DNA of 64,000 nt from an uncultured Pseudomonadales bacterium (GTDB lineage: Bacteria; Pseudomonadota; Gammaproteobacteria; Pseudomonadales; Pseudohongiellaceae): the NCBI GenBank assembly GCA_938091935.1, contig CALKNV010000026.1, positions 80,162 to 144,161 on the forward strand, written 5' to 3'. Positions 1 to 9,827 of this stretch are shown here, piece after piece. The translations under genes were made by a program, and so were the position numbers. Within the stretch, counting starts at the first letter, position 1, and each line of letters opens with the position of its first letter. Below the pieces are notes generated by a model that worked only from the letters and a program-made list of their open reading frames with translations, was not told the origin of the DNA and ran no database searches.

Positions 1-11
1 GCGGTCCCAGT

Positions 12-43
12 GCTGAGTTGCCCAAAAGCGACTCAGCGTTTTT
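12..43 (+). terminator. Intrinsic terminator of an off-window plus-strand gene
   Basis: Positions 12-21 pair with 28-37 in a ten-pair stem (one G-T pair) around a six-base loop, followed by GTTTTTAATT. The T-run lies to the right, so the hairpin ends a plus-strand transcript entering from the left. Hence the gene left of yajC appears convergent to it. Confidence 0.75.
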
Positions 44-135
44 AATTAAATTAGAATGCCTGGTCTAATATTCAGAATTTGAGAGTCATGCCGAATTCTG
101 TCAATTCAATAGTGACCCATTCCTAAAACTTGTCA

Positions 136-465
136 CTAGATCTTGCCAATGGTGCCTTTCGGAAGTGCTGCGGCAATGGCGGACTTTTGCATTTTAAGTT
201 CAACACCTTTGCTCACTTCCATTGCGATATAGTCATCATCTACCTTAGTGATTTTTCCCAGCAGCCCGCCAGTTGTCATCACCTCATCGCCCTTGCTTAT
301 GCTCTCTGTCAGCGCTTTGTGCTCTTTGGCACGATTCGATTGCGGACGCCAGAGGATGAAATAGAACAGCACAAACATGCCGCCGAACAGAAATAGGTTA
401 TAGGTAAGCGATGGCTGGGCCGACGCTGCCTCCTGGGCATAGGCGGTGGGAAACAATAGATTCAT
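136..465 (-). CDS. yajC: Preprotein translocase subunit YajC
   Basis: Small inner-membrane protein (109 aa) that associates with the SecDF complex and supports Sec export. One membrane segment lies at about residues 22-40, followed by the family-typical cytoplasmic start FILWRPQSNRAKEHK and a basic-acidic domain with GDEVMTTGGLLGKI. Length fits the family. It lies 252 bases downstream of tgt on the same strand, as in the usual tgt-yajC order. The next 135 bases hold no secD start: candidate ATGs at 120 and 89 run into stops within a few codons, and a terminator faces yajC from the left. An AAGAAG ribosome site precedes the ATG. Confidence 0.96.
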   Translation of the reverse strand: MNLLFPTAYAQEAASAQPSLTYNLFLFGGMFVLFYFILWRPQSNRAKEHKALTESISKGDEVMTTGGLLGKITKVDDDYIAMEVSKGVELKMQKSAIAAALPKGTIGKI

Positions 466-717
466 GGCTTCTTTGACTCGACTTTGACAATTTTGGACCT
501 GTAACTTCGCTCTACAGGATTTTGGGTTAAATCTCCGGGTTTCAAGAGACGTTTACAATTTTCTCGGCATGCCATTCGATTTTTTAGATCCGACAGCTAC
601 CCTTTTATCTGTTCTGTAACTTCGCCTTTCTCCTGCTTCGCTCATTAGAACGCGCATGCTCTTGAGACTTGCCCTCGAGCTCTCTGTCTCGCAGGGACAG
701 CGTTCGGACTATCAGTG

Positions 718-1863
<1,146 letters not shown>

Positions 1864-1876
1864 TTAATTCGGTTTG

Positions 1877-3463
1877 CTAGTGTTCGCGCGTGGATCGGAA
1901 CTCTATGTCCGGCCAGCGCTCTTCCATGAGATTAAGGTTGACCCGGGTGGGCGCCAGATAGGTAAGATAGCCTCCCCCATCGATGGCAAGGTTTTCATGG
2001 GCCTTACGCCGAAACTCTTCGAGCTTGCCCTGATCGTCAGAATCAACCCAGCGCGCCACATATATGGTGACTGGCTCATAGATACAGTCCACCTTGTATT
2101 CGTCCTTGAGACGAAATGCCACCACCTCAAACTGCAGCACTCCTACTGCACCTACGATCAAGTCGTTGTTGCGCAGCGGCATGAACACTTGGGTCGAGCC
2201 TTCTTCTGATAGCTGCGTTAACCCCTTCTGCAGTTGCTTGAGCTTGAGCGGGTCTTTCAAACGAATGCGTCTAAACAGTTCCGGTGCAAAGTGAGGAATA
2301 CCGCGAAACTTTAGCGCCTCTCCTGTGGTAAATGTATCGCCAATCTGGATAGTGCCATGATTGTGAAGACCGATGATGTCGCCAGACACGGCCGACTCGG
2401 CGTGCTCCCGGTCGCCGGCAACGAAGGTCACCGCATCCGTCACTTTGACATCCTTGCCGATTCGGCTGTGACGCATCTTCATGCCCTTTTGGTATTCTCC
2501 GGAGCAGATACGCATGAATGCAATGCGGTCGCGGTGCTTGGGGTCCATGTTAGCCTGGATCTTGAATACAAAACCCGCAAAGTCTTCTTCGTTGGCCTTC
2601 ACTACCCGAGACTCGGTCTCACGGTCCTGGGGTTTGGGGGCCCACTCGACAAAGTCATTCAGCATTTCACGTACGCCAAAGTTACCCAGCGCCGTACCGA
2701 AATAAACAGGGGTCATGTCTCCCTTTAAATAAGCATCCCGATCAAACTCATGACTGGCGCCACACACTAATTCTATCTCATCACGAAAATCATCAAGGTA
2801 AGCACCCAGTAATGCCCGGGCCTCATCACTATCGAGACCCTTAATCTGCACATCGTCCGGCACCTGACTACCCTGCCCCTGCTGGTAAACGGTGATAGTG
2901 TCGGAAAGCAGGTTGTAAACTCCCTTAAATTCCTTACCCATCCCCAGAGGCCAATTAATGGGCGCGCACTGAATCTTAAGGACGTTCTCAATTTCATCAA
3001 GGATTTCAATGGGGTCCCGAATATCTCGATCCAGCTTGTTTACGAATGTAAAAATCGGCGTATCACGCAAGCGGCACACGTCCATCAGCTTGATGGTGCG
3101 TTCCTCTACGCCCTTGGCGCCATCGACTACCATCAGGGCAGAGTCCACGGCAGTGAGAACTCGATAGGTGTCCTCTGAAAAGTCTTCATGGCCTGGGGTG
3201 TCGAGAAGATTGACGACACGCTCTCGGTAGGGAAACTGCATCACAGATGATGTGACGGAGATACCGCGCTGTTGCTCCATCGCCATCCAGTCCGAGGTGG
3301 CATGGCGATCAGACTTCTTGCCCTTGACTGTGCCTGCGACCTGGATCAGGTTGCCGAACAGCAGCAGCTTTTCAGTAATGGTGGTTTTCCCGGCGTCGGG
3401 GTGAGAAATGATCGCCAGTACGCGTCGGCGTTCGATTTCCTCTTGAAGCTGTGCAGAAGACAT
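1877..3463 (-). CDS. prfC: Peptide chain release factor 3 (RF3)
   Basis: Translational GTPase that recycles RF1/RF2 from the ribosome after termination. The GTPase motifs are intact: P-loop SHPDAGKTT, the G3 motif DTPGHEDF and G4 NKLD. Elongation-factor-like domain 2 and the RF3 C-terminal domain follow, giving 528 aa, the usual length. I chose the ATG at 3463 ([14 protein letters not shown]); the frame stays open to 3523, but that extension is short, basic and atypical. The gene ends 34 bases before tgt, so prfC, tgt and perhaps yajC may be cotranscribed. Confidence 0.97.
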   Translation of the reverse strand: MSSAQLQEEIERRRVLAIISHPDAGKTTITEKLLLFGNLIQVAGTVKGKKSDRHATSDWMAMEQQRGISVTSSVMQFPYRERVVNLLDTPGHEDFSEDTYRVLTAVDSALMVVDGAKGVEERTIKLMDVCRLRDTPIFTFVNKLDRDIRDPIEILDEIENVLKIQCAPINWPLGMGKEFKGVYNLLSDTITVYQQGQGSQVPDDVQIKGLDSDEARALLGAYLDDFRDEIELVCGASHEFDRDAYLKGDMTPVYFGTALGNFGVREMLNDFVEWAPKPQDRETESRVVKANEEDFAGFVFKIQANMDPKHRDRIAFMRICSGEYQKGMKMRHSRIGKDVKVTDAVTFVAGDREHAESAVSGDIIGLHNHGTIQIGDTFTTGEALKFRGIPHFAPELFRRIRLKDPLKLKQLQKGLTQLSEEGSTQVFMPLRNNDLIVGAVGVLQFEVVAFRLKDEYKVDCIYEPVTIYVARWVDSDDQGKLEEFRRKAHENLAIDGGGYLTYLAPTRVNLNLMEERWPDIEFRSTREH

Positions 3464-3702
3464 AGAGTCGGGTTCTTTGTGGGGCAAAAAGCGGCGATTA
3501 TAACAGCTGGCCCGCCGTCTCACAGCCGACCCCGCACAATAAACTTCTCAGCATTGAGACCTATGGCTTGTTCTGATCATGCTCTTTACAATGGCTGCGC
3601 GCTCGTTGAGCGGTCGAGCATGGCCTGTCTCGACTCGATTCAGATCGAGCGCCAGGCCCAAATGCCGGAATTAGATGTTAGAAAATTAGACAAGGACTAA
3701 TA

Positions 3703-4866
3703 ATGGACTTCACCCTGACCCCTGAGCAGTTGTCCTTACAGGAAGCAGTTAGAAAATTTGCGCAACGGGAACTGCCTGAGATTGCGCAGCAGATCGAATC
3801 CAACGATGAACCCGCAGACCATGCATTACGGCAGCGATTCGGCGAACTGGGCTACCTTGGCGTCAATCTCGATAGCGCCATGGGCGGGGGCGGCATGAGC
3901 CACCTAGATGCAGTCATCGTGTTGGAAGAAGTCGCAAAAATCTCCATCGCCGTGGCTTTCCCCATTTTCGAATCCTGCTTTGGTCCCAGTCTCGCCATAG
4001 CGCATTTTGGCAGCGAGGCCTTGCAGCAACGCTATCTACCGAAAGTCTGTTCCGGCGAAACCATTGTCGCCGTATCGATGTCCGAACCCAATGCGGGTTC
4101 AGCCCTCACTGACCTCACGACCCGCGGTGAAATTAGCGGCGATAAAATTATTCTCAATGGCACCAAACGCTGGTGCTCCGGCGCCGGTCATTCCGAGGCC
4201 TATGTGGTCTACTGCCGGCTGTCTGACGCGCCCGGCGCCAGGGGCATCGGCGCGGTAATCGTCGATAAGGATTCGCCAGGTTTCAATTTCGGCAAACGGG
4301 ATCACCACATGGGCTTTCGCGGCGTCTACAGTGCTGATATGTATTTTGACAATGTCGAAGTGCCAATTGAGAACATGCTGGTCCCGGCAGGGAGCTTTGG
4401 CAAGCTGATGGACGCTTTCGACCTGGAGCGCTGCGGAAACACCACCATGTCACTGGCAGTCGCCCAGTCAGCGTTCGATTTCGTGCTTGCCTACAGCCAG
4501 GAGCGCCAACAATTTGGTAAGCCGTTGGTAGATTTCCAGGCGGTGCAGATCCATCTGGCGGAAATGAAGATGAAGCTGGAGGCGGCCAGATTGCTGCTGT
4601 ATCGCGCTGTAGTCAACGCGGAGTCCGGCTTACCGTCCATTGGCGAGAGTTCAATCGCCAAGTGTTTCGCCAACGAAACCGTGCGGGAAGTCACGGGCAA
4701 AGCCATGCAGATAATGGGCGGATATGGATACTCGAAAGAATTCCCGATCGAACAGAAACTGCGCGATGCCTGGGGCTGGGGTATAGCCGGTGGCTCAATT
4801 GATATCCAGAAAGTAAACATCACCTCGGCACTGGTTGGGCGACGCTTTAACCAAAGGGCAAGTTGA
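3703..4866 (+). CDS. Acyl-CoA dehydrogenase family protein
   Basis: FAD flavoenzyme of 387 aa that would introduce a 2,3-double bond into an acyl-CoA and pass electrons to electron-transfer flavoprotein. The N-terminal helical domain, the mid-domain signature VSMSEPNAGS and the C-terminal helices with MGGYGY are clear. The C-terminal segment that usually carries the catalytic Glu (IYEGTSEIQ type) reads GIAGGSIDIQ and lacks it. A Glu at residue 242 in FDLERC matches the position used by isovaleryl-CoA dehydrogenase, so the base may sit there. AAGGA precedes the ATG by seven bases. Substrate unknown; no other beta-oxidation gene is adjacent. Confidence 0.93.
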   Translation: MDFTLTPEQLSLQEAVRKFAQRELPEIAQQIESNDEPADHALRQRFGELGYLGVNLDSAMGGGGMSHLDAVIVLEEVAKISIAVAFPIFESCFGPSLAIAHFGSEALQQRYLPKVCSGETIVAVSMSEPNAGSALTDLTTRGEISGDKIILNGTKRWCSGAGHSEAYVVYCRLSDAPGARGIGAVIVDKDSPGFNFGKRDHHMGFRGVYSADMYFDNVEVPIENMLVPAGSFGKLMDAFDLERCGNTTMSLAVAQSAFDFVLAYSQERQQFGKPLVDFQAVQIHLAEMKMKLEAARLLLYRAVVNAESGLPSIGESSIAKCFANETVREVTGKAMQIMGGYGYSKEFPIEQKLRDAWGWGIAGGSIDIQKVNITSALVGRRFNQRAS

Positions 4867-5048
4867 GGAGTCTTGCCTAAATCGATAGCCCCTGCGAAGC
4901 ATCCGACACAGTTGAAATCGAGCTGGGTACTGCCACACTGCGCGCTGAGGAAGCAGCGAAGCTAGCGGTCAAAATCGTCATGGCTGGGCCAGAATTAAGG
5001 CTGCTAGATGATCAACAGCAGATATTGCATCCTGGCGACGGTGGTTAA
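4865..5048 (+). other. Possible small gene or gene remnant
   Basis: Right after the acyl-CoA dehydrogenase stop there is a strong ribosome-site-like GAGGAG (4865-4870). Positions 4881-5048 form an open frame of 55 codons with protein-like composition: an acidic/helical stretch including LRAEEAAKLAVKIV and an end LLDDQQQILHPGDGG. It has no good start in frame; the only ATG is at 4980. A TTG at 4873 opens a different frame for 31 codons. This could be a frameshifted remnant or an unusual small gene. Its stop overlaps the end of the convergent gene by four bases. No family recognised. Confidence 0.3.
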
Positions 5049-5680
5049 TGCAGCAGTCGATCCACAGGGCGAAGATGACATTCCGCGAATTCTGGGTGCA
5101 GGATATCTATTCGTTTCACCAACAGCAGATCATGGCGTGAGAGATGGTCATGCTCGAGGCCAGACTGCACTTCGATATCTTCCAGCAACACACAAACCAC
5201 ATCATCATCTTCCAGATCGACCACAATGCAGGGTTTGAAACCGCTGACGGTATTGATGGATGCCAGTGACCCAACATCAAACTGATGCACCGGGAAGGAG
5301 CCATTCGCCTGTTGGATAAGCCCGTAAGAGGTAAAAGCAACGCCAAATCCAGCGGCGGCCACCACGTTAATGATATCGATGATCTCCGGGTCGGTGAGAT
5401 CCACCCGCAGAGTCTCCGGTAAGGGTTGATTGATTCGCAGCTGGTGACGATTCACCAGCTTGAGGAACAGTTCTATGTCCTCCTGGTTCCATTCCAGTGT
5501 CTCTTCAGTTTCTGAGCGCGTGCTGTCAGATGAGAGACTCTGTACATTAGTCTCAATGGTGAGGTCATGGACCTGGGTTTCTGGTGGACAGGGAACCACC
5601 ATAGAAACTGAACAATAACCGTCGCTACTTTCGGCGCTTAGGCGCCAGAGAAACGGTACTTCACTGCTTAGTTCAAACAT
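5045..5680 (-). CDS. Hypothetical acidic protein
   Basis: No family recognised. The 211-residue product is strongly acidic, with no signal peptide or membrane segment, so probably cytoplasmic. It opens with a beta-rich stretch (SEVPFLWRLSAESSD), has a polar Ser/Thr/Glu-rich region at about 45-65, and a more conserved-looking core from about 70 onward (QEDIELFLKLVNRHQLRIN). The ATG at 5680 has only a weak ribosome site. It faces the acyl-CoA dehydrogenase convergently and is divergent from the AT-rich intergenic stretch to its right. Confidence 0.6.
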   Translation of the reverse strand: MFELSSEVPFLWRLSAESSDGYCSVSMVVPCPPETQVHDLTIETNVQSLSSDSTRSETEETLEWNQEDIELFLKLVNRHQLRINQPLPETLRVDLTDPEIIDIINVVAAAGFGVAFTSYGLIQQANGSFPVHQFDVGSLASINTVSGFKPCIVVDLEDDDVVCVLLEDIEVQSGLEHDHLSRHDLLLVKRIDILHPEFAECHLRPVDRLLH

Positions 5681-5892
5681 TGGCTACCGCTACAAGGAAT
5701 GACAAAGATCACGTCTTATTAATTCGAGTCGGCTGAATGATTGACAAAATTAGCCTTCACAGCAACTTTTTTTTTGCCCAATTTAAGATGACAAAATGGC
5801 TAAGTTAGCCGGTAATGCTAAAGCTGTTTTCAACAACCCGGACTAAACCCTTGAGGAGACTGCAAAATCTGCCCTTAATACCCGTTTCAATT

Positions 5893-5915
5893 TTTTCCAC
5901 AGATTCTGTGGATAA
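5893..5915. promoter_or_regulatory. Inverted pair of DnaA-box-like sites in an AT-rich stretch
   Basis: A consensus DnaA box on the minus strand (TGTGGATAA, 5907-5915) faces a one-mismatch box TTTTCCACA (5893-5901). The centre, 5896-5912, is a perfect 8+1+8 palindrome. It sits in the AT-rich gap 5681-6219, about 60 bases upstream of a sigma70-like promoter. It may bind DnaA or a dimeric regulator. No dnaA, dnaN or partition gene is present here, so an origin is not supported by context. Confidence 0.45.
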
Positions 5916-5976
5916 CTCCGTGTATAAATCCTCATGATTGACCGCAAGCCTCGAAATTCCGCGCTATTGACATATT

Positions 5977-6005
5977 TTGACTAAATTTTAGCCAAATCTT
6001 ATATT
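5977..6005 (+). promoter_or_regulatory. Sigma70-like promoter
   Basis: TTGACT (5977-5982) and TATATT (6000-6005) are separated by 17 bases; each hexamer matches the consensus at five of six positions. Transcription would begin near 6012 and give a leader of about 200 bases before the gene at 6220. The surrounding DNA is markedly AT-rich. Confidence 0.6.
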
Positions 6006-6125
6006 CTATAAAAAACAATAGCTTAGGGTTTTTTGAAGGGTCGAACAAAAATAAAACCCGCATATTTTTGGGCTTTCGTGACTAACGTGAAATTTTTGTG
6101 CATAAAATCACGAGAAAAAGTCACC

Positions 6126-6227
6126 ATGTCGATTTTTTACAGCTTTTTGTCTCTGTTTTTATTGAAGTTTTTACGCCTATCATACCGTTCGTTCACAAAG
6201 CAGTTTTTGATAAATTTTAATGCCTAA
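6126..6227 (+). CDS. Possible leader peptide overlapping the next gene
   Basis: A 33-residue hydrophobic/basic ORF opens at ATG 6126 after GAGAAAAAG and ends at TAA 6225-6227, eight bases into the gene that starts at 6220. That next start has no Shine-Dalgarno sequence of its own, so translational coupling through this small ORF is plausible. The frame is also open upstream from a TTG at 6033. The product (MSIFYSFLSLFLLKFLRLSY at its start) could be a chance ORF in AT-rich DNA. No family recognised. Confidence 0.3.
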   Translation: MSIFYSFLSLFLLKFLRLSYRSFTKQFLINFNA

Positions 6228-6678
6228 ATCACGCTCCCGACCTCTTGCAATAGCTCTAGTTTTACTCGCTCTTCCAGTCTTCATATTCGGTTTCAGTACC
6301 TGGCAAAAAATTCGCCTGGATGAATCCAGTAGCAACTCAGCGATCAGCATTACCCAACAGCTTTATAGTTCGGGCTCAAGCGCCAATCTGGTTAACAGTT
6401 TGCATGCCGATTTGGCGCAACAGATGACAGCTGAGCAGTGGCAGGCTACCGTGAATTCTCAATTGCTGCGCCTCGGACCCATGACGGCCATGACTGAAAT
6501 GCGAGGTGAAGCGGCGGTGCCTATGGTGACTTACCCGGGCCAGCGCGTAGCCGCCAACTATGAGATCGATATAGAGTTTGGAGAAACTCCGACTACCCTG
6601 TATGTAGAAATACTGTGGGACGGCAGTGACTGGCGCATTACAGAATATCGTCTCGATGCGCCCGTGTTGTATGACTGA
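6220..6678 (+). CDS. Hypothetical exported or membrane-anchored protein
   Basis: 152 aa. Residues 8-25 form a signal peptide or N-terminal anchor after a basic KSRSR start. The rest is an alpha+beta domain with LVNSLHADLAQQMTAEQW and an end rich in beta strands (LYVEILWDGSDWRITEYRL). That layout recalls the small DUF3887/DUF4019-like domains that read as 'attack enzyme' folds of NTF2 type, but I cannot name the family firmly. The start lacks a ribosome site and overlaps the end of a small upstream ORF by eight bases. Likely acts in the cell envelope; function unknown. Confidence 0.75.
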   Translation: MPKSRSRPLAIALVLLALPVFIFGFSTWQKIRLDESSSNSAISITQQLYSSGSSANLVNSLHADLAQQMTAEQWQATVNSQLLRLGPMTAMTEMRGEAAVPMVTYPGQRVAANYEIDIEFGETPTTLYVEILWDGSDWRITEYRLDAPVLYD

Positions 6679-6760
6679 GCCTTGATGGTTTCACAGCAAG
6701 GCACGTCACACCCAGCTTCCTCACACCAATCTCATTCCAGATACGCGACTAATCACAAAG

Positions 6761-7084
6761 CTACTTCATGAAGAGATCATAGGTCGCCGGTGCAAGCACG
6801 ATAGCGCAAACCCCTGCCAGCAGCATATCGCGGTCCAGACCAAGATTAAGCAGGGTGGCATCCGGCAAATTGGACAGCACAACACCCGTTAGCGCCACCA
6901 GCAACATGACGAGATTTTTGCTGAGAACAAGAGCCGCTATGACGAAGGCCAGGGAAAAGACGATGACATAGTTGTCCTCAAGGCCAAATCGGGACAGGGT
7001 ATCACTTGCCAAGGTCACACCCAGGGTGATGAAAACAAGACCACCAAGCATCAGCGGTTTAACTACTCTAGTATCGCGCTGCAT
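6761..7084 (-). CDS. Small hypothetical membrane protein
   Basis: 107 aa with three or four predicted membrane segments: about residues 9-26 (PLMLGGLVFITLGVTLA), 37-54, 56-73 and a last one near 88-103. No charged catalytic motifs and no recognised family. It is transcribed convergently to the gene at 6220 and has no operon partner; the 293 bases between its start and the next gene end (7378) hold no further convincing ORF. The composition is typical of a real inner-membrane protein. Confidence 0.65.
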   Translation of the reverse strand: MQRDTRVVKPLMLGGLVFITLGVTLASDTLSRFGLEDNYVIVFSLAFVIAALVLSKNLVMLLVALTGVVLSNLPDATLLNLGLDRDMLLAGVCAIVLAPATYDLFMK

Positions 7085-7377
7085 AAACCCTCCGCGTCGA
7101 ATCCAGGCTTTATTTCGACATGACTAACTATAGAACACGACCCCAGGGTGAAATACGGCAAAGCCAGGAAGTTTGAACGGGTTCAAGCTAATTTTGTGGG
7201 CCAGGCAACATTCGAACCCTCAAGTGGAGTCAAAACCCGCCATAGTCCGGAGATAAACAGTTAAACAATAATGACTTAGGAGACAAAGCGCGGCCAGCGA
7301 GACGACGGGGGATGCGCAGGGCTAAACCAGTAAAGGCGAGAATAGTGAGGGAGAATTACTCGGAATTTACTCGGAAA

Positions 7378-9708
7378 CTACTCAGAAACCACGCGCAGCA
7401 ACTGCGCATAATCCGTGAAGCCACCAAAGATCTTGTAAATACCGTCCTGCTTCATAGTCCGCATACCATCTTTGAGCGCCTGCGCCCTGATGTCGTCGAG
7501 TTCGGCTTTCTTGTAGATCATACCTTGCAGGGTTGGCGTGCCCACCAGTAATTCATGGATGCCGGTCCTCCCTTTGTAGCCGGTGCCGCCGCAATCGTCA
7601 CAGCCTTCAGGATTGGCACCCATTAATTCGATATTGTTGAAATCATAATCCGGCATGTCAGCCTCAATCGTGTCTCGGCCATAGGTATCGATCAGGTGGT
7701 CCAGCTCTTTCTGATCCGGCTTGTAGGGCTCCTTACACTTCGGGCAAAGAGTTCTCATCAAACGCTGAGCCAGCACGCCAAGCAAGGCATCCGAAAAGTT
7801 AACCGGGTCCAAGCCCAAATCCAGCAATCGGGTTATGGTTTCCGGTGCGGAGTTGGTGTGCAGAGTAGACAACACCAGGTGACCAGTCAGTGATGCCTCG
7901 ACACCGATACTTGCCGTTTCATGGTCGCGCATCTCACCAATAAGAATCACATCCGGGTCAGCACGCAGAAAGGCGCGCATGGCGGTGGCGAAGGTGAAAT
8001 CAATCTTGGGAATCATCTGTACCTGCTGCAGGCCGGGTTGGGTAATCTCAACCGGGTCCTCTGCTGTCCAGATCTTGCGCTCCGGTTTATTGATATGACC
8101 AAGCACTGCGTGCAGGGTTGTGGTCTTACCAGAACCGGTTGGCCCCACCACCAGAAACAGACCATGGGGATGGGAAGACAGCTCAATCACTCTCTCATGA
8201 TTGGTGGGGGTCATGTTCAGCTTTTCCAGCGGCATGGCTGCGCCCGCTGCAAGAATACGCAACACCGCACTTTCGCCCTGCACCGTGGGCACTGTGGCAA
8301 CACGCAGCTCTAACTTCTTGCCTCTAACCTTGAGCTTACACTTGCCGTCCTGCGGCAGACGTCTCTCCGCAATATTCAAGCGAGACATCACCTTGATGCG
8401 GGCAATCAAAGCCGAACAGTGTTCCTTGGGAATTTTGATGATCTCGCGGCAAATGCCGTCAACACGGATGCGGACTCCGCCAGGCGCGTTGTCTTTGCCG
8501 GGTTCGACATGAATATCCGATGCTCCGAGGCGGTCCGACTCAGTGATTATACGATTCACCAACTGGATGATTGCAGAGGTCGCAGCGAGACCTTCATCTT
8601 CGTCATCCTCATCCCCCTCCTGCAGTTCGAGACCCGAATCGTCATCCATGTTGGAGAAGATGTCATCGAACCCTTCCTCGTAATCGTCATCGGAATCGCC
8701 ACGCAGAAACTGGATGATGTGTTCGGGCAAACCCACGCGGAACACGTAATTGCGCGCGTTGACTACACCCTGAATTTCCATGATACGTTGATAGTCAGAA
8801 GGGTCATCAATGAGTATGACCGCTTCTTCCTTATTGCCCGCTACCGGCAGCCAGAGATTGCTGCGTAAGTAGCTGATACCAATGTTTTCCAGGAGATCAA
8901 CGGGCAACTCATGGTTGGAGTCGTACTTCATGTAGGGAACACGGTAATAGTATTCCAGCGACTTACCGATCATGTCCGCTTCAATGCTGTACTCTTCCAT
9001 CAGCACCCGGGATACCGATCCTCCATATAGCGATGCTTTGTTGGAGACATCTTCCAATTCAACGCTGCTGATCTTGCCTTTCTGCACCAGGTAATCGTAT
9101 GGCCCCTGAGTGCTTTGCAGGGAAGAGCGGAATTGCTTGGCGAGCATCTGGCTCACCGTCATGGCGTGCTTTAAATCAGTCTTGGTAAATTCGCGGTCGC
9201 CATCAAAATTGAGGAGCTGCATGACACCCAGTAGGATCTCATCTTTAATCGGTACGACAATCTGGGATTTTACATTCCAACCCTTCGCATCGCTGAAGCT
9301 GCTGTCGAACTGCAGGCGCGGGTGAATGTCGGTGAGTTCTTCGCTGTCTTTTACATTCTTGATGACCAGTGCACGCTGGCTGAGCGCCACATATCCCGCC
9401 AGCGAAGTGGTGCTGAACGGAACCCGAATCACTACGGAATCGTCGTCGTTTGGATCCCCACCTTTGATACTGGCGTGAATTTCCTTGCCGTTATCGACAG
9501 ACTGATAAATGGTAAAGAGGCGCACGCCAAGCAAGTCCAGTAAGTCCTGCTCCACTTCCTTCATCGCGGATTTCAGTTTCTTGCTGTATTTGAGGCGCTG
9601 ATAGATTTTCGACAGCTGAGTGACAAACTGGTCTTTCTGCTCAGCCTGCTCTCCAGATTCGGCTGGAGGAGCCTCGACTTCTAACTCTGTTGTTGCAGTC
9701 TCTGCCAT
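7378..9708 (-). CDS. GspE/PilB-family secretion ATPase with N-terminal GAF domain
   Basis: Hexameric type II/IV-pilus-like assembly ATPase, 776 aa. Order: coiled N-terminus, GAF domain at about 40-195, a MshEN-type domain at about 205-330, an Asp/Glu-rich linker at about 340-375, then the ATPase core with Walker A GPTGSGKTT near 525, an Asp box and Walker B (DPDVILIGEMRD), a His box, and a zinc site CPKC...CDDCGG near the C-terminus. The GAF domain suggests control by a small ligand or by protein partners. No pilin, inner-membrane platform or secretin gene lies nearby, so its machine must be encoded elsewhere or be of unusual composition. Confidence 0.93.
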   Translation of the reverse strand: MAETATTELEVEAPPAESGEQAEQKDQFVTQLSKIYQRLKYSKKLKSAMKEVEQDLLDLLGVRLFTIYQSVDNGKEIHASIKGGDPNDDDSVVIRVPFSTTSLAGYVALSQRALVIKNVKDSEELTDIHPRLQFDSSFSDAKGWNVKSQIVVPIKDEILLGVMQLLNFDGDREFTKTDLKHAMTVSQMLAKQFRSSLQSTQGPYDYLVQKGKISSVELEDVSNKASLYGGSVSRVLMEEYSIEADMIGKSLEYYYRVPYMKYDSNHELPVDLLENIGISYLRSNLWLPVAGNKEEAVILIDDPSDYQRIMEIQGVVNARNYVFRVGLPEHIIQFLRGDSDDDYEEGFDDIFSNMDDDSGLELQEGDEDDEDEGLAATSAIIQLVNRIITESDRLGASDIHVEPGKDNAPGGVRIRVDGICREIIKIPKEHCSALIARIKVMSRLNIAERRLPQDGKCKLKVRGKKLELRVATVPTVQGESAVLRILAAGAAMPLEKLNMTPTNHERVIELSSHPHGLFLVVGPTGSGKTTTLHAVLGHINKPERKIWTAEDPVEITQPGLQQVQMIPKIDFTFATAMRAFLRADPDVILIGEMRDHETASIGVEASLTGHLVLSTLHTNSAPETITRLLDLGLDPVNFSDALLGVLAQRLMRTLCPKCKEPYKPDQKELDHLIDTYGRDTIEADMPDYDFNNIELMGANPEGCDDCGGTGYKGRTGIHELLVGTPTLQGMIYKKAELDDIRAQALKDGMRTMKQDGIYKIFGGFTDYAQLLRVVSE

Positions 9709-9827
9709 AAATTATTCGTTGTTTTTCAGAACTTAGCCGATTACTAGTGTGTAGATCGTTAGATGAGGCGGGGCTCAGATTTTTGCTCTTCCAGATCAAT
9801 TTACCCGGAGCGTTACTAAACTCAAAA

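Noticed and set aside
5690..6219. Replication origin (oriC)
   Set aside because: Only two DnaA-like boxes are seen and no dnaA, dnaN, gidA or parAB genes are in the window; kept as a regulatory palindrome instead.
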